63,204 nt of DNA from Nitrososphaerales archaeon (GCA_032906765.1 JAJTZB010000008.1:1-63204), one strand, 5' to 3'; numbered from the stretch's first letter, positions 14,785-23,125 are shown. Notes: generated from the sequence alone by a model not told the origin. Program-made: numbers and translations.

Positions 14785-15552
14785 TTGGACGTGAGCAAGT
14801 CCCGAAGAACCGTCTTGCCTCTTAACAAATACCTCCTTGTCATCGCCCTGTTCGCGTTCTGCCTGAGCCTGATAGAACTGTCAGAGGCGGTTGAGCTGCC
14901 GTTCGAGACCTGGGTCCTGGGAACGTCGTCTTCCTCGATATTCTCTTCAGCGTCTCTAATCGCATTGATGAGGGACCTCGGGTACGTCAGTCTCTTCGCC
15001 CTGATGACTCTCGAGAGCGCCTCGCTCCCGATTCCGAGCGAGGTCGTCCTGCCCTTCGCGGGATACCTCGTCTACCTCGGGGTGATGAACTTCGAGCTCG
15101 CTCTGGCAGTGAGCGTAGCTGCGGGCCTGGTCGGTGCTTTGATTGACTACTACATCGCACTCCTGTTGGGGAGGGCAGTCGTCGACAGGTTCCTCCTGAA
15201 GTTCGGCATCCGCTCCGAGGCGCTCCAGAGGGCTGAGAAGTGGTTCGGAGGGCGTGGCGCGTGGACCGTCCTTGTTGCGCGATTCGTCCCGCTTCTCAGG
15301 TCGATCATCTCCTTCCCTGCCGGACTCTTCAGGATGAGGCTGTCGACGTTTGCGATGATGACGATCATAGGGTGCTTTGGGTGGTCGGCCGTCCTGATCT
15401 ATGCTGGATATGCGGCAGGCCAGCTCTGGAATCAGGTGATTGGCTCGTCGTCGGCGCTCCTTACGACAGCGATCGTTCTGGCTGTGGCCCTAGCCTCCGC
15501 GTTCTACATGGTCTACTTCGCGTACTTCATGAGATGGAAACAGGCGGGATAG
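14785..15552 (+). CDS. DedA/SNARE-associated-type membrane protein
   Basis: The DedA-family core is visible: ESASLPIPSEVVLPFAGYL near the first third, then helices with VGALIDYYIALLLGR, and FGGRGAWTVLVARFVPLLRSIISFPAG, the conserved re-entrant-loop motif with F/GRxxPxxR. About 255 residues from TTG 14785, which lies 28 bases after a TATA-like GTTTAAAAC (14751-14759); the frame is open to 14689 but the upstream part is not hydrophobic. DedA proteins are undecaprenyl- or phospholipid-flippase-like; the archaeal role is unknown. Confidence 0.85.
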   Translation: MDVSKSRRTVLPLNKYLLVIALFAFCLSLIELSEAVELPFETWVLGTSSSSIFSSASLIALMRDLGYVSLFALMTLESASLPIPSEVVLPFAGYLVYLGVMNFELALAVSVAAGLVGALIDYYIALLLGRAVVDRFLLKFGIRSEALQRAEKWFGGRGAWTVLVARFVPLLRSIISFPAGLFRMRLSTFAMMTIIGCFGWSAVLIYAGYAAGQLWNQVIGSSSALLTTAIVLAVALASAFYMVYFAYFMRWKQAG

Positions 15553-15592
15553 ACCTCAACGGAGTTGACACAGGGGTGGGCGGGAGCGGAGA

Positions 15593-15898
15593 CTAGCCCT
15601 TCCAGATTCCCAGGGCGAATCCAATGAGCCAGGATATCGGGAAGGCCGAGAACGCCCCGCCGATGTGTCTAATCTGGGAGGTGAAGATGTTCGTCAGGTG
15701 TGTTATGATATCGCCCGACGAAATCGAGAACGGGAGCGCCAGACCTGCGAACCCCGCCAGCAGCAGGCCAACTGCTAGCAGCACGGCGGACACCACGCCT
15801 CGCTTGGCTGCGACACCGATGATTAGGCCGTCGACAAGGAGGAGAGCGATCGTGATTATGGAGGAATATGCGTCGTACTGCGGAGGAAGCAGGGCCAT
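15593..15898 (-). CDS. Small three-helix membrane protein, unknown
   Basis: The protein has 101 residues with transmembrane helices at about 12-30, 35-58 and 80-100, the last ending with a short positive tail. No family recognised. A TATA-like TTTAATTACC lies about 27 bases upstream of the ATG, so the mRNA is probably leaderless. It is the last chromosomal gene before the integrated element. Confidence 0.55.
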   Translation of the reverse strand: MALLPPQYDAYSSIITIALLLVDGLIIGVAAKRGVVSAVLLAVGLLLAGFAGLALPFSISSGDIITHLTNIFTSQIRHIGGAFSAFPISWLIGFALGIWKG

Positions 15899-15986
15899 CT
15901 CGAAGCTGGTCTCTCTCTATGGTAATTAAAGGCGATTGCGATTGTCATAGCTGAAAACCTGAGGGCCAACCCAGCTACGGATTGAA

Positions 15987-16004
15987 GGTGCGGTCGCCGG
16001 GATT
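15987..16004. repeat. Distal attachment repeat (att) of the tRNA-Gly element
   Basis: Exact 18-bp copy of the tRNA-Gly 3' end. Beyond it the sequence (AAGAACCTTCGGGTCC) keeps only a degenerate resemblance to the tRNA T-stem, so this is an attachment-site remnant and not a second tRNA. Confidence 0.85.
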
Positions 16005-16406
16005 AAGAACCTTCGGGTCCAAATCTGTGACCATTGCGGGCGGGTTAGTGAGTCAAATGTTCGAACCGGAAGGGATGGGGTCAATGTAGGCGAACCCTAG
16101 CGTCAAAAGTTTATGCTTGACGGATTCGCTCGACAACCAGACTGGCTGAGTCAGCTTATTTCCCTCTTGTATTCAGCCAATTCGAATTACCTCACCATAG
16201 CCGAGGGAAAGATGCGCGAAGATTGCTATTATGTTGCCGGGTCAGGAGATGGTCTGACTCTCTTCAAGTAACCTTTTGTCCAAACCGCTTTGGATTCGAG
16301 TTTCGTGCATGATTTCGGAATCGGACAGTGCGGAGTCAATTTTCGAATTCGCATCGAAATAATCTAAAACATTTATATAATCGCCAAACGTAGTTTGGTG
16401 TTACGT

Positions 16407-17105
16407 ATGCGCGCAATCAAGTTTGCGACTTTCCTCCTGATGGGAATACTTCTTTTCTCAGCGATTCCGCATCGCATAGCTACCGCAGACGCACCTCTGG
16501 ATTGGGACTCGTTGCAAGTTGGGCAGGTTGTTGCGCATGGGACTCGCGATCCGAATAGCAGCGGCGCCGCAGCGGGCAATGTTGGCTGTCATTTCGGAAG
16601 CGTTAGTGGAATTACGGTGTCAAGGGCGGGCACAGTGTCAAGGGTCAGCGAAACGAAAAACATCGGTTTCCTAACCGACAGTGATTGCAACCTTCGTGTC
16701 TCTTCGAAGTCAATAGTCACTCATACCTATACACCAGGTGATCCTACGAACAATCAAGTGTATATGGTGGATCCCATCGGCTTACACCTGACGCAAGAGA
16801 CAGGAACCGCAACCATTTCTATATGTGGTTCTAATATCTGCATCTCCCAGTATGTCGAATCGCCGTATGTCTTCCCTGATGGTTGGGTCAATACAGCCAC
16901 CATCATCGACAGTGTAACTTTTGTAGGCAATCCCGCACATGCGGCTGCCCACGGCGATTTTCACTGGTTGTCGAACACTTATCAACATACACTCTACAAT
17001 AGCGAGGACATCTCCGTGAGTGGCAATGTCATAACGCTAGTGTGCTATTGGAGTTATAGCGGAACGATCGTGAGTGGAGTTGGCGAGAGTTGCTACTTTA
17101 CGTGA
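16407..17105 (+). CDS. Secreted protein of the integrated element, unknown
   Basis: A protein of about 232 residues starts at ATG 16407, 30 bases downstream of a strong TATA (ATTTATATAAT, 16370-16380). It has a Sec-type signal peptide (basic MRAIK, hydrophobic core FATFLLMGILLFSAI, likely cleavage near TADA). The mature part is rich in Ser, Thr, Gly and Asn, with several cysteines (VGCHFG, SDCNLR, SICGSNICIS, LVCYWS, ESCYFT) probably forming disulfides. It looks like an extracellular beta-rich protein, perhaps a surface or virion component. No homology is recognised. Confidence 0.6.
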   Translation: MRAIKFATFLLMGILLFSAIPHRIATADAPLDWDSLQVGQVVAHGTRDPNSSGAAAGNVGCHFGSVSGITVSRAGTVSRVSETKNIGFLTDSDCNLRVSSKSIVTHTYTPGDPTNNQVYMVDPIGLHLTQETGTATISICGSNICISQYVESPYVFPDGWVNTATIIDSVTFVGNPAHAAAHGDFHWLSNTYQHTLYNSEDISVSGNVITLVCYWSYSGTIVSGVGESCYFT

Positions 17106-17123
17106 AGCACGCGTCTAAAGTAG

Positions 17124-17576
17124 GTGATCATTTCGCGAGGACCGTCGCGTAGAAGAACCCTCATCTTGCTTTCTCTCGCTGTGATTCTGCCCATATTCTT
17201 TATTGTTGCTATAACTCTCGCGAGTGTGATTCTGGACCTGATTAATCCATGTATTTATTGGGGAGCGAGCGGTGCTGTCGTTACCGTCTCGCCAGGCGGG
17301 GCATGTTCTTCGGCTGGAGCGAGGTCTGAGACAGTCGCCCAGGCGGTATCGGGACTGACGCTAATTCAAGGCGGAATCTCTGTCGGAGCAATACTGGGCA
17401 TCTTGGGGGTTCTCAGGACTAGACCGGTTTTTCTGCTCATAAGCGCCGCCATACTGTTTGCAGAATCAGCTCCTCTCCTCCTCGACGGCTTGTTCGTTTT
17501 TTCCCTCATTCCAGCAGTATTCTTCCTTTGGGTAGCAAGAAAGAAGGCTCTTTCAACAACGAGCATCTCACGGTAA
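17124..17576 (+). CDS. Membrane protein of the integrated element, unknown
   Basis: 150 residues, four predicted transmembrane helices (about 11-35, 68-92, 96-112, 115-136) and an external loop with two cysteines (NPCIYWG and GGACSSAG). It begins 18 bases after the secreted-protein gene, so the two are probably co-transcribed. No family recognised. Confidence 0.5.
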   Translation: MIISRGPSRRRTLILLSLAVILPIFFIVAITLASVILDLINPCIYWGASGAVVTVSPGGACSSAGARSETVAQAVSGLTLIQGGISVGAILGILGVLRTRPVFLLISAAILFAESAPLLLDGLFVFSLIPAVFFLWVARKKALSTTSISR

Positions 17577-18085
17577 GATCGCCGTCTGTGTGAAACCCCT
17601 TTCATCGAACTCTTGCGCCATGAACAACCCGTATAGCTTTTGGGATGCCTCGGCGATTCGGTCCTCCGCCTAGATATTTGGGTCCCCGAGATGGACCGAA
17701 ATTTGACATCGCGGCACCAGTCACTACACGAGAAATTCCGAGCCCGTCGTTGGTGATGTAGTAATCGTACTCGTCTGAACCTTGTATTCCACTCATATGG
17801 CAAGAAAGTATCTACGGTGATTGCTACCTCTGGCCATGCATAATCATGGGCAGACAAATGGATGCCTACCAAGTAAGATATCGGATTCAATCCCATGTGG
17901 GCATGAGCCGGATCATTATAGTACTAATTCTAGCACCATTTTCAGTTCGGTAACCGTCGAGCCCCCTCCCCTTCGAATCCAAGTTCATCACTAATTTTCG
18001 AATCTCCGAGAGGAGCAGAAAGGATATATCATCGACAAGATGGTGCTGGGAAAATGTCATCAGGATAAGACGAATTTCCGTTCCC
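17577..18085. other. Non-coding or unrecognised stretch within the element
   Basis: About 500 bases of A/T-richer sequence. Open frames here are short on both strands and none has a convincing start with a promoter. A TATA-like GGATATATCA at about 18021-18030 could drive the small membrane gene at 18086. Confidence 0.4.
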
Positions 18086-18250
18086 ATGCAGACAACGCAT
18101 GTGGCTTTCTTTGGCGTCACACTCTTCATTCTGCTCCCGTTTCTCATGCCCGCGACGATTAGTTCTGTCTATTTCTTTGCGATCATAGTTAATGTTGCGG
18201 CACTTGGGATTTCATTATACGAAGCACGGAAGACACTGAGGCATCTCTAG
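18086..18250 (+). CDS. Small membrane protein of 54 residues
   Basis: The ATG frame begins MQTTHVAFFGVTLFILLPFL, continues with a second hydrophobic helix (SSVYFFAIIVNVAALGISLY) and ends with a positive tail EARKTLRHL. Two transmembrane helices with a short turn are clear. The TATA-like GGATATATCA lies about 60 bases upstream. Small two-helix proteins of this type are common in archaeal viruses and plasmids. No family can be assigned. Confidence 0.45.
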   Translation: MQTTHVAFFGVTLFILLPFLMPATISSVYFFAIIVNVAALGISLYEARKTLRHL

Positions 18251-18299
18251 ACAGTCATGCGACACAATTGCTAAAGCTAGCTGCGACTCCAGCATACCT

Positions 18300-18600
18300 C
18301 TTGCACACCCCTCGATGGGGTGTATCTCCGAAGGAGCTTCTTTCCATCAGAATAGCTCAATTCTTCCCCTTTTCCCTCCCCCCTCTGGCGAGCACATACC
18401 AACCGACACCCCCACGAGCGGAGCGAGTGAGCCCCGAAGGGGTGAAGGCGAAATCCGAGCGAGGGCAAAAGAGGGGGGAGGGAGCGAACGGAGTGAGCGG
18501 AAGGCCGTGAGGAGCGGAGCGACGGACACGGCTCGCGAAGCGAGGGGGTGAATTTTGCTCGAAGCGAAGGATGAGCCTGAAGGGCGTCGGTTGGTGCGGG
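18300..18600. repeat. Cluster of short hairpins and GAGCGNAGCGAG-like repeats
   Basis: This region has a strongly biased composition with repeated words such as GAGCGGAGCGAG, GAGCGAACGGAGTGAGC and CTCGAAGCGAAGG. Several perfect hairpins occur: CACCCC-TCGAT-GGGGTG (about 18305-18321), CCCC-GAA-GGGG (about 18432-18442) and CTCGC-GAA-GCGAG (about 18532-18544). Open frames on both strands come from the biased composition and are not convincing genes. It may be a structured RNA, a replication origin of the element, or a repeat array. Confidence 0.55.
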
Positions 18601-18611
18601 CGAGCCATTCC

Positions 18612-18633
18612 CTTGGTGGTCTAGTCCACCAGG
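18612..18633. terminator. Hairpin downstream of the ATPase operon
   Basis: TGGTGG-TCTAGT-CCACCA, extended by one more G-C pair, forms a stable stem seven bases past the stop of the 224-residue gene. The position suggests transcription termination or RNA 3'-end protection. Confidence 0.45.
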
Positions 18634-18639
18634 CGCGCC

Positions 18640-19314
18640 CTAACGCCTTCTGTATCTCCGGTTGACCTCTTCCGTCGCGTCCCTGACCAGCTCGTGCGCT
18701 GCGCGCCCGAACGCCTTGTTCTCCGTCGCTAGCAGGGCTGCCACGGCGGTCAGGATGAACTCCTTCGCTGGCAGGCTGATGTCCTCGGCATCTCCGATGT
18801 ACCTGTAGATCGTGGCCAGCGTCCTGAGCTCCAGAAGGTATTCTTCTGCATCATGCGCCCAGAGCCTCTTGAGAACCTCGTTGTAGATTTCCTCCACTCT
18901 GGCTCTCGAATCGGTTTGGGTGGCCTCGAACTTGGCCGGCTGCTCCAGGTGCTTGGAGAGCTGGTTCGCCATGACCGATGAGTAGAATTCCTCCTCTGTC
19001 TTTTCAATCTCCTTCTTGACGGCTTCGACCTTGTGATACCTCTCCACCGTGCCGAAGAGAGGCAGGCCTCCCAAAGCGCACTCCGCTATCTCGTCTGCTT
19101 GGAGGTCGATCATCAGGCGCTTGGCGTACTCGACGTCCCATTTGTGCTGCTCACTGCCTTGGTATTCGTGTACGTCGTGCCCCCACGAGACGTATTCATG
19201 TATCAAGTCCTCCGCCATCCTGTGGGAGAGTTCATCGATGCAGTGCCTGAGTGTTCTTCGGTAGGCTTCCGTTAGCTCATCTCTTCCGTCCAGATTCGCA
19301 TCACCGTCGCTCAT
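18640..19314 (-). CDS. Unknown protein paired with the element ATPase
   Basis: 224 residues, mostly alpha-helical and acidic, with no transmembrane helix and no motif that I recognise. The middle part (residues about 85-150) has heptad-like charged helices. Its ATG overlaps the stop codon of the HerA-like ATPase gene by four bases, so the two are made together; it may be an accessory or relaxase-associated factor of the ATPase. Confidence 0.6.
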   Translation of the reverse strand: MSDGDANLDGRDELTEAYRRTLRHCIDELSHRMAEDLIHEYVSWGHDVHEYQGSEQHKWDVEYAKRLMIDLQADEIAECALGGLPLFGTVERYHKVEAVKKEIEKTEEEFYSSVMANQLSKHLEQPAKFEATQTDSRARVEEIYNEVLKRLWAHDAEEYLLELRTLATIYRYIGDAEDISLPAKEFILTAVAALLATENKAFGRAAHELVRDATEEVNRRYRRR

Positions 19315-21179
19315 GGCTTCTCGGCCCCGTTGAGGAACTCTGCGAGTGTGGTCACAGTCACCCTCTCGCTAATCAAGGCGGTGTACCTCCCGTTCTTTGC
19401 TATCTCGGAATTTGGAACGAGGATGATGAACGGCTTGGCTGTGAATTTCGAGATGCGTTCCTCCAAGTCGTCCGTCCTCTTCTTCAGCCCTGTCTCGACC
19501 TCGAAGTATGCGCTCCCGGTTTCAACGTCGGGCAGCGCCTCGCCTCGCTCCGCTACGTGGACGATGCCTTCGCTATTGTCGAGTCCCTTGACCAGCTGCT
19601 CTTGCATGTAGCGGTGAAGGTTGCTGACCTTCTCGTCCTCGCTCTTCGGGAAGTACAGGACGATGGTCTCGCCCGACTCGGCGTCATACTTCATCCGCTG
19701 AACCTCGTCACCGTTGACCAGCTTCTCAAGGATGTCCCTGACCTTCAGCTTCGCCTCGTCCTTGGCGACTCCGTATCTGTCGCTGAAGTAGCCTGCCAGA
19801 CCGGAGACCCAGACCGGTTCGTCCCTGAGCTTGTCCCTGACCGTCGCCTCGTAGTCGATTCTTGGTGCGGTCGCTCCTGCGGGAGTGCTCGAAAGGTACT
19901 CCTCGACAGACACTGGAGCTTGCTCCTTCGTTATTCCCTCCGGGCTGAACGTGAGAACCCGTATCCTGGCGTGAACCTCCTCCGATTTCGCGTCCAAGAA
20001 CTGGTGCGGTTTGAGGACCGTGACCGACCAGGCGAGCATCGGGTCTATCGCCCTCAACGCCTCGATGTCTGCCTTCGACGAGGTGCCGAAGAAGAACTGT
20101 GTCGCGAACTGGTTCCTCACGTCGTCCTCTATGTCCGTGTAGTTCTGGGTTGACGTCCACAAGGAGCCTCTAGACCTGATTTCCTTCGCCATCTCGTACA
20201 GGATTGAGTGGTACTTCTCGAACGTCCCTCTCGTCAGCCTGTGAGCCTCATCGACGCAGATTATCGGCTTGTTGTCTGGTATCTCGTTCCATATCTGCCT
20301 GAGCATGAGTTCTGCGAAGAACACCTTGGCGGAGTCGGAGAGCTTCGAGAAGTCCAGGACTAGGCTCGTGCCGTTGTGAATCAATTGTCGGATGACGCTT
20401 GCGTCTCCATCAGCTCCGTGCTGTAGGGACTTCAGCTGCTGCTGGATGAAGCAGAGGGCGGAGAGTTGGACCTTGTCCTTCGCCTCATTTATCCTGCGCT
20501 CAAGCCTGCGGTTGAACTCCTTCCACGACGCGCATCCATAGCCTAGCTCCCTGACCAGAGACGGAATCTGGCTGGCGGTTATCCCTATGGTGGTGATGGG
20601 GAAGGCTATCGCGAAGGCGCTGACGAACGCGTCTACGTCTTGGAACGGGTCAGGGCCGAGTCTGCTTACGTCTGCGACTGGGTATCCGGCCCTGAGATAT
20701 TCGTCGTTCACCTTGAACGAGAAGATCACCTTGACCCCGTCCACCACGCTTAGGAGCAGCTTGTTGAGCGTGGTCTTTCCCTCTCCGGAAGCGCCGCTCG
20801 TGAAGACGTTCCTGTTGGGCTTGCCCTTGAACGTCTCGTCGAGGTCTATCCAGAGGAACCGAAACTCGTCGTCGCGATACGGCTCGGTCGCTGCGTCGCT
20901 GCCCGTGTTCTTTGCGATGACCCTGACTATCCCTATGTGACCAGGAGTGAGCTTCTGCGGGCCGTCGCCGCTCCTCCGGTAGGTGAGTGACCTCCCGAAC
21001 TGGTACTCAAGCTCCTCCCTGTCAACTCCGTACTTTTGTTCGAGCTCCTTCCAGCGCCTGTCTTCCTGTTCCTTCCTCTTCCTTTCCTGCTCCCAGTGCT
21101 CCTGCCATCGCCTCTGCTCCTCTTCTTCCTGCCTCTTCCGCTTCTTCCTACCGAAGATGTCGAATTCCATGCGGGACAA
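19311..21179 (-). CDS. HerA/VirB4-like hexameric ATPase of the integrated element
   Basis: 622 residues. An N-terminal coiled, highly charged segment (about 5-45, KRKRQEEEEQRRWQEHWE) precedes the RecA-type core: Walker A TSGASGEGKTTLNK near 128-141 and Walker B PIICVDEAHRL near 300-310, then the arginine-containing strand RSRGSLWTSTQNYTD. The C-terminal ~110 residues include GSAYFEVETGLKKR, resembling a PD-(D/E)xK nuclease-like fold. Such proteins pump or process DNA during archaeal conjugation or packaging. A TATA (TTAAATAG, about 21190-21197) is close upstream of the ATG. Confidence 0.8.
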   Translation of the reverse strand: MSRMEFDIFGRKKRKRQEEEEQRRWQEHWEQERKRKEQEDRRWKELEQKYGVDREELEYQFGRSLTYRRSGDGPQKLTPGHIGIVRVIAKNTGSDAATEPYRDDEFRFLWIDLDETFKGKPNRNVFTSGASGEGKTTLNKLLLSVVDGVKVIFSFKVNDEYLRAGYPVADVSRLGPDPFQDVDAFVSAFAIAFPITTIGITASQIPSLVRELGYGCASWKEFNRRLERRINEAKDKVQLSALCFIQQQLKSLQHGADGDASVIRQLIHNGTSLVLDFSKLSDSAKVFFAELMLRQIWNEIPDNKPIICVDEAHRLTRGTFEKYHSILYEMAKEIRSRGSLWTSTQNYTDIEDDVRNQFATQFFFGTSSKADIEALRAIDPMLAWSVTVLKPHQFLDAKSEEVHARIRVLTFSPEGITKEQAPVSVEEYLSSTPAGATAPRIDYEATVRDKLRDEPVWVSGLAGYFSDRYGVAKDEAKLKVRDILEKLVNGDEVQRMKYDAESGETIVLYFPKSEDEKVSNLHRYMQEQLVKGLDNSEGIVHVAERGEALPDVETGSAYFEVETGLKKRTDDLEERISKFTAKPFIILVPNSEIAKNGRYTALISERVTVTTLAEFLNGAEKP

Positions 21180-21258
21180 GGAGACGGGGCTATTTAACGG
21201 GGGTAAGCAGAATCGGATGGCTCGACCCGTCTTTTATAGCAGGCCAGACTTCTCCTGC

Positions 21259-21375
21259 ATGACAGAAAGCGACGATGAAGGGTACGTAAGGGTGAAGAAA
21301 GAAGACCTTGAACGGATGGGTAGGGTGCTCAGGAAGCTTGAGGGCCTGCTAGGTACCTCTCGACAATCTTCCTGA
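21259..21375 (+). CDS. Small acidic/basic protein of 38 residues
   Basis: ATG 21259 lies about 25 bases after a good TATA (CTTTTATAGC, 21229-21238), consistent with a leaderless mRNA. The product begins MTESDDEGYVRVKKEDLERM and continues with one amphipathic helix. It is transcribed towards the integrase and its 3' end overlaps the integrase 3' end by 47 bases. It could be a small DNA-binding or regulatory peptide; no family is recognised. Confidence 0.5.
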   Translation: MTESDDEGYVRVKKEDLERMGRVLRKLEGLLGTSRQSS

Positions 21376-22519
21376 GTTCTTTGACCTCGCTCCTCACGCT
21401 CTCGTCCTCAATCGTTGCCCTGCTCCTCTCCTTCGGGTCGAGGGGGCTGGCACATTTTGGGCAGTAGAGCATCCCGGGGGATGCCTTCTCGGAGCATCTG
21501 GGACAGATTACGGGGGCAAACTCCGGCTTTGGCTGCTCAATCTTCGTCCCCGAGTACAGGGCCGTGAGCTTGTCGTCCAAGTCCTTCCCGGAGAGATGGA
21601 CGTACACCGCTGGCATCTTGCTGCTCATCGACCATCCGTACATCACCTTCAGCTCCGAGTCGGTGAGGAACTTGGCGTTCCTCGTGGCCGAGCCGTGCCT
21701 CAGCATGTGGTTGAAGACTCTCTTCTTGATCCCCACCTCCTTCGCTATCTGCTTGAGCCTCCTATTCCACCTGACCCAGCTTAGGCGGCGGTTCATGTAG
21801 TTGGTGCTCTCCGTCAGCCAGAGCGGTGCGTCGGGGTCGTTCCTGAAGGGGTGGGTCTCCAAGTGTTGAGATAACAGCTTCACGGAGCTAATCAGCCTTA
21901 CCACTCTTGAGCCCGTCTTCCCTCTCTCCACGTGGAGCCTTACTCCTCTGTCGTCGAATGAGACGCTTCCGACGTTGAGTGTCAACAGCTCGGTAGCCCT
22001 CAACCCGGCCTCGAACCCGACCGATAGCATCGCCTTGTCCCTCGGACTTGTCGCTGACCTTATCATCGATTCGACCTCCTGGCTGGTCAGGAATTGAGGC
22101 TCCTTCCTCTCGTTGGGCTTGATCGCGGTCTTGAGCCACCTTACCTCCTCTGGGTATGGTGTCTCTTTGTCTATGTTGCCGTACCGAACGAACTTGAAGA
22201 ACCTCTTGATGGCGAATATGTAATCGGAGATTGTGTGGGCGGTATAGCCTGAATCGCGCTGCAACCATACGACTAGCCCCTCAATATGCTCTCGTTTTGC
22301 GTCCTTGGTCTGCGCTCCAAGGTGCTCCATCGCCTTCTTGAGATGGAAGAGGTACTTGGCTAGCCTGCCAGTCGATACACCATGCGCTCTAAGATGCTGG
22401 ACGAAGTTCCTGATTAGTTCCTTATCCTGGGTCGAGATTACGCTCGATTCGCACAGAAGCTTCTCGGCATTAGCGAGGCTGTACTGGTAGTTGTATACTT
22501 CGTCCTCTGACCTGTTCAT
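21329..22519 (-). CDS. Tyrosine recombinase (integrase) of the element
   Basis: The protein has 396 residues from the ATG at 22519, which lies 26 bases after a TATA (CGTTAAAAAGC, about 22540-22549). It has an N-terminal SAM-like core-binding domain (about 1-130), then the catalytic domain with Arg in GLRATELLTL, HMLRHGSATR (HxxR box) and Tyr in VYVHLSGKD. A zinc ribbon follows (CPRC...CPKC, near 345-365), then a C-terminal helix. The intact gene shows that integration did not split the integrase (unlike the SSV type). It adjoins the attachment tRNA-Gly and presumably drives integration and excision. Confidence 0.92.
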   Translation of the reverse strand: MNRSEDEVYNYQYSLANAEKLLCESSVISTQDKELIRNFVQHLRAHGVSTGRLAKYLFHLKKAMEHLGAQTKDAKREHIEGLVVWLQRDSGYTAHTISDYIFAIKRFFKFVRYGNIDKETPYPEEVRWLKTAIKPNERKEPQFLTSQEVESMIRSATSPRDKAMLSVGFEAGLRATELLTLNVGSVSFDDRGVRLHVERGKTGSRVVRLISSVKLLSQHLETHPFRNDPDAPLWLTESTNYMNRRLSWVRWNRRLKQIAKEVGIKKRVFNHMLRHGSATRNAKFLTDSELKVMYGWSMSSKMPAVYVHLSGKDLDDKLTALYSGTKIEQPKPEFAPVICPRCSEKASPGMLYCPKCASPLDPKERSRATIEDESVRSEVKELRKIVERYLAGPQAS

Positions 22520-22583
22520 GTGATACTGGTATGAGGGGCTTTTTAACGGAGAAAGGAGTCTGCGATTTGAACGCATGGGTTAG

Positions 22584-22601
22584 GGTGCGGTCGCCGGGAT
22601 T
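22584..22601. repeat. Proximal attachment repeat (att) inside tRNA-Gly
   Basis: The 18-bp sequence identical to 15987-16004. It covers the last bases of the tRNA T-arm, the acceptor strand and three bases beyond, so tRNA-Gly stays functional after integration. Confidence 0.85.
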
Positions 22602-22715
22602 TGAACCCGGGTTTCTGGTCTTGTTCAGATTACCAGCGTGGCAGGCCTACACACCCTCGCGGGCTTGATGTCCTGGACCAGGTTTTCCTCGTTGCAAGAT
22701 CTAGACGACGACCGC
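22587..22715 (-). tRNA. tRNA-Gly(GCC) interrupted by three short introns
   Basis: The gene is 129 bases between GCGGTCG (22709-22715) and CGACCGC (22587-22593). Removing 18 bases in the D-loop (22683-22700), 19 bases in the 5' anticodon stem (22647-22665) and 17 bases at the 3' anticodon stem/variable loop (within 22604-22634) gives a regular 75-base tRNA. In it, D-arm GTCT...GGAC, stem TCAGC/GCTGA and loop CTGCCAC (anticodon GCC) are all paired. The exact junction of the third intron is ambiguous by a few bases. A TATA (CTTTTATCC, about 22742-22750) is 30 bases upstream. This gene is also the integration site of the element. Confidence 0.85.
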
Positions 22716-22763
22716 GCCAATCACGTCGCGAGACTGGCGGGGATAAAAGCTTGTGGGGTTCTC

Positions 22764-23093
22764 TCAGCCAACCTTGGTGCCGAGTGGCACCTCCTTGTCA
22801 GGGGACAGGAGGGAGACCTCGCTGTCGTTGAACGCTGCAAGCATCATACACTCCGAGATCACCCCTGCAACAGACTTCGGCTGGAGGTTGACGACGGCGA
22901 CGACGCGCCGGCCCAGCAGCTGCTCCTTCGTGTAGAACTGCTTTATGCCGCCGACGCACTGTTTGGTCACCCCGTCCCCGAAGTCGATGACTAGCTTGTA
23001 CATCGGCTTCCTCGCTTGCGGGATGTCCTCAACGGACACTATCTTCCCCACCTTCATCTCCAACTTCCCGAATTCATCGATGCTGATCGACAT
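22764..23093 (-). CDS. EMAP/CsaA-type tRNA-binding OB-fold protein
   Basis: A protein of about 109 residues from MSISIDEFGKLEMKVGKI. The EMAP-II/Trbp111 OB fold is recognisable from the start motif, then VEDIPQARKPMYKLVIDFGDG, QLLGRRVVAVVNLQPKSVAG and ISECMMLAA, LLSPDKEVPLGTKV. These proteins bind tRNA elbows, either free-standing (CsaA, Trbp111) or as the C-terminal domain of methionyl-tRNA synthetase. It sits between two tRNA genes, tRNA-Gly and tRNA-Ala. The start is placed after the upstream TATA (TTTAAGCC, about 23128-23136). Confidence 0.88.
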   Translation of the reverse strand: MSISIDEFGKLEMKVGKIVSVEDIPQARKPMYKLVIDFGDGVTKQCVGGIKQFYTKEQLLGRRVVAVVNLQPKSVAGVISECMMLAAFNDSEVSLLSPDKEVPLGTKVG

Positions 23094-23125
23094 CGCGGAC
23101 ATCAACAACCCCCGTCTGCAAATAA

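Larger units (their letters stand above)
15987..22601. mobile_element. Integrative element inserted in the 3' end of tRNA-Gly(GCC)
   Basis: An 18-bp direct repeat, GGTGCGGTCGCCGGGATT, occurs at 15987-16004 and at 22584-22601, where it is the T-arm/acceptor end of the intact tRNA-Gly gene. The integrase gene lies directly beside the intact tRNA. Between the repeats (about 6.6 kb) lie a secreted protein, small membrane proteins, an operon of an unknown protein with a HerA/VirB4-like ATPase, a 38-residue protein and the recombinase; none is housekeeping. A/T content is higher than in flanking DNA, especially at 16.0-18.3 kb. This is the standard architecture of an archaeal tRNA-targeting plasmid or proviral integrant. 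Bases 16005-16406 hold no gene beyond a promoter. Confidence 0.85.

Noticed and set aside
15987-16040. Second tRNA-Gly gene
   Set aside because: Only the last 18 bases match; the T-stem is not paired and no anticodon arm follows. It is an attachment remnant.
18400-18600. CRISPR array
   Set aside because: The repeats are short, irregular and overlapping, with no constant repeat length or unique spacers.
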